Shown here one piece after another: positions 62,200 to 64,000 of a stretch of 64,000 nt of DNA. The notes beneath the pieces are model-generated. The model saw only the letters and a program-made list of their open reading frames with translations, did not search any database and was not told the DNA's origin. A program made the translations under genes and the position numbers. The stretch's first letter is position 1, and the number at the start of each line of letters is the position of its first letter. This DNA is from Niallia circulans (GTDB lineage Bacteria > Bacillota > Bacilli > Bacillales > Cytobacillaceae): contig NZ_CP026031.1 of assembly GCF_003726095.1 (NCBI RefSeq), forward strand, positions 5,086,001 through 5,150,000, written 5' to 3'.

Positions 62200-63576
62200 T
62201 TAGGACACAATCTCAGCCTCAGACGAAGGAGAGGGGATAGATTGTTGCACTGAAATATGCTTTGTTTGCTGTGCCGGGAAATCGGATATTTTTTTTACTT
62301 CGACGTATTTGATATGATGGTCCTCCATTTCTAAAATTTTAAAGGCGTAAGATTCGAACATAACCGTATCCCCTTCTGACGCTTCGTAATTAGAAGTGAG
62401 AATCCAGCCGCCTAATGTATCGATGACTTCATCGTTTATATCTATTTGCAGTAAAGCATTTACTTCATTTATTAGCACCTTAGCATCCAAGATATAATGA
62501 TTTTCCTTTATGGTGCGCACAGTAGGGACTTCTTCCTGATCAAATTCATCCCATATATCGCCGACAATTTCCTCAATAATATCTTCCACCGTAACTAATC
62601 CAGATGTTCCACCATACTCATCCATTAAGATGGCCATATGAATACGATCTTTTTGCATTTTTAACAATAGATCTTGAATAGGATAGGTTTCAATTACACG
62701 GATGACAGGCCTTATATATGGTTTTAATGTTTTAGTCGTTAGATTTCTTGATTTAAGCAATTCTGTCATGATTTCTTTTACATTAATCATGCCGATAATA
62801 TGATCTTTATCCCCATCTGTGATTGGATATCGAGTAAATTGTTCTTTTTGGATAAGGTTAAGCAACTCCTCTAATGTACTTGATTGTTCAAGAGAAGCAA
62901 TTTCTGTTCGTGGAACCATAATTTCTTTAGCTATTCGATCATCAAAATCAAAAATATTATTTACATATTTAAACTCCGATTGGTTGATTTCACCGTTTTT
63001 ATAACTTTCAGAGACAATAATCCGAAGTTCTTCTTCTGTATGCGCTAACTCATGCTCTGAAACAGCCTTTAATCCAAACATTCTTGTAATAATTCTAGAG
63101 GAGCCATTCAAGGTCCATATAAAGGGATAAAGCAGTTTATAAAATAGGATTAATGGTTTTGCTACCCATAAAGTAATTTGTTCTGCCTTATGAATCGCGA
63201 ATGTTTTGGGAGCAAGTTCACCGACTACTACATGTAAAAAAGTAATGAAGGCGAATGCTAAAGAGAAGGATAAGACGGTTATTACTGTAGCAGGAACATG
63301 GATAATTTGTAGTAATGGTGCTAAAACGTGCTGGACTGTTTCTTCGCCAATCCAACCAATACCGAGCGCTGTAACAGTTATACCTAATTGGCAGGCAGAT
63401 AAGTATTCATCGAGATTGCTAGTAACCTTTTTGGCGGAAAGGGCATTTTTACGACCTTCCTCTATAAGCTGATTAATCCTTGAACTACGAACTCTAATAA
63501 TAGCAAACTCTGATGCTACAAAAAAAGCAGTCAAAGCAATTAAAATGGCTATTATAACCAAGTTAAATATGTCCAA
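62200..63576 (-). CDS. CNNM/CorC-HlyC family membrane protein
   Basis: A 458-residue protein of the hemolysin C / CNNM type, thought to export or regulate Mg2+. The DUF21 (CNNM) membrane domain covers ~1-190 with ASEFAIIRVRSSRI and LGIGWIGEETV. Two CBS domains at ~215-335 (IMVPRTEIASLE, RYPITDGDKDHIIGMINVKEI, DRIHMAILMDEYGGTSGLVTVEDIIEEIVGDIWDE) and a C-terminal CorC_HlyC domain at ~350-440 follow. The start is a TTG eight bases after AAGGA. It has a long structured leader of ~300 bases, suggesting RNA-level control. CorA lies 1.1 kb away. Confidence 0.92.
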   Translation of the reverse strand: MDIFNLVIIAILIALTAFFVASEFAIIRVRSSRINQLIEEGRKNALSAKKVTSNLDEYLSACQLGITVTALGIGWIGEETVQHVLAPLLQIIHVPATVITVLSFSLAFAFITFLHVVVGELAPKTFAIHKAEQITLWVAKPLILFYKLLYPFIWTLNGSSRIITRMFGLKAVSEHELAHTEEELRIIVSESYKNGEINQSEFKYVNNIFDFDDRIAKEIMVPRTEIASLEQSSTLEELLNLIQKEQFTRYPITDGDKDHIIGMINVKEIMTELLKSRNLTTKTLKPYIRPVIRVIETYPIQDLLLKMQKDRIHMAILMDEYGGTSGLVTVEDIIEEIVGDIWDEFDQEEVPTVRTIKENHYILDAKVLINEVNALLQIDINDEVIDTLGGWILTSNYEASEGDTVMFESYAFKILEMEDHHIKYVEVKKISDFPAQQTKHISVQQSIPSPSSEAEIVS

Positions 63577-63876
63577 ATAAATTTCCTTATCTCGTTTACC
63601 GAGTAAGGAGTCACCTCCTGATTATTTCAGATTGAAATGAGTGAAATCTCTATCGAGTACAATCTCGTAATAAAGTTCTTTAATTTCCGCAGATAATCAC
63701 AATTTTTCCAGATGCGAGAATGCTCAAGTGATTATATTTTATCAAAAGATTTAGGTTCATAAAGTAGGTCCGATGCGGAAGCTAGTATAATAATCGTTTG
63801 CATGAAAGAATTAATATGAAGTTCTTTATTTAGATAAACAATCCCATTATACCACCTCGCAATTGTTTAATTTTAC
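63577..63876 (-). ncRNA. Long structured 5' leader of the CNNM gene
   Basis: From the promoter at 63882-63911 the transcript has ~300 bases before the start codon. Nested pairings are visible. TTCCGCA (minus, 63774-63780) pairs with TGCGGAA (63685-63691). Inside it ATAATCAC (63728-63735) pairs with GTGATTAT (63693-63700), leaving a 27-base apical region. A 5' hairpin, AAAGAA with TTCTTT (about 63805-63828), and a ribosome-site-like GGAG-GTGA-CTCC near 63610 are also present. It does not match the M-box or the yybP-ykoY pattern as I know them. A cation-sensing role is a guess. Confidence 0.45.
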
Positions 63877-63881
63877 TAATT

Positions 63882-63911
63882 ATTATACGGTAAGCCAAAC
63901 TATCAAGTCAA
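63882..63911 (-). promoter_or_regulatory. Promoter of the CNNM gene
   Basis: On the minus strand TTGACT (63906-63911) and TATAAT (63882-63887) with an 18-base spacer. It lies about 300 bases upstream of the coding start. Confidence 0.7.
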
Positions 63912-64000
63912 ACTTGACAACGATTACTTTTTTAAATTTTCTGTCTATAATATAAATAGATAAGAAAAGCGGAATTTCATGTTAATTGTCTATTTATTTC

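Noticed and set aside
63577..63880. M-box or yybP-ykoY riboswitch
   Set aside because: The characteristic core sequences of both, as I know them, were not found in this leader.

Overview
The window looks like a chromosomal segment of a low-GC Gram-positive of the family Bacillaceae (Bacillus in the broad sense). The evidence is the A/T-rich sequence, strong AGGAGG-type ribosome binding sites with many GTG and TTG starts, hairpin-plus-T-run terminators, T-box and purine riboswitches, and gene sets in Bacillus subtilis order (des-desK-desR; yhcT/yhcU/yhcX-like; yvaF-yvaE-yvaD-like; bdbC with a thioredoxin). The genus is inference; nothing here fixes the species.

Layout. 1-3.8 kb: a glucuronide operon (UidA C-terminus, ROK protein, UxuA, SDR-type UxuB). 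3.8-5.7 kb: a methyltransferase behind a promoter and an immediate terminator, then an FNR-type reductase under a near-perfect Fur box. 5.7-8.8 kb: the membrane-fluidity system DesR, DesK and Des, with a perfect palindrome upstream of des. 8.8-11.4 kb: threonyl-tRNA synthetase behind two tandem T-boxes. 11.4-13.9 kb: DUF4395 protein, an XRE regulator pair with operator-like dyads, and ProC.

14.2-24.7 kb is the most interesting region. It is a tightly spaced six-gene cluster: Hpt-REC-GGDEF-REC diguanylate cyclase, membrane-anchored HEAT protein, processive family 2 glycosyltransferase, 1077-residue membrane-anchored glycosidase-like protein, single-domain receiver and hybrid histidine kinase. 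I read it as a phosphorelay that controls c-di-GMP-dependent synthesis and export of an extracellular polysaccharide. The polymer, the c-di-GMP receptor and the substrate of the glycosidase-like protein are unknown.

24.7-37 kb: mostly housekeeping genes (YitT, PiT phosphate transporter with its DUF47 partner, SDR, glyoxal-reductase-like AKR, RluD-type pseudouridine synthase, disulfide-bond pair, GNAT-nitrilase YhcX, M14 carboxypeptidase, DUF3889). Between them lie a 52-bp tandem repeat and a Bacillus-type dispersed repeat flanked by duplicated hairpins. 37-38.7 kb: a purine riboswitch with two unusual junction bases ahead of a PbuG-type permease.

38.9-55.9 kb is accessory in character: nucleotidyltransferase, tautomerase-CMD fusion with a divergent LysR, TetR-SMR-DUF5360 efflux operon, IS1595-like remnant, decayed hydrolase and isochorismatase genes, DUF3231, WYL regulator, DinB, serine hydrolase, MerR-GNAT-hydrolase operon, MazG-like, second MerR and DUF554. 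56.2-63.6 kb: a GDSL-ABC exporter operon, long YitT, CorA, an orphan OmpR regulator and a CNNM/HlyC transporter with a long structured leader. No tRNA, rRNA or CRISPR was recognised.
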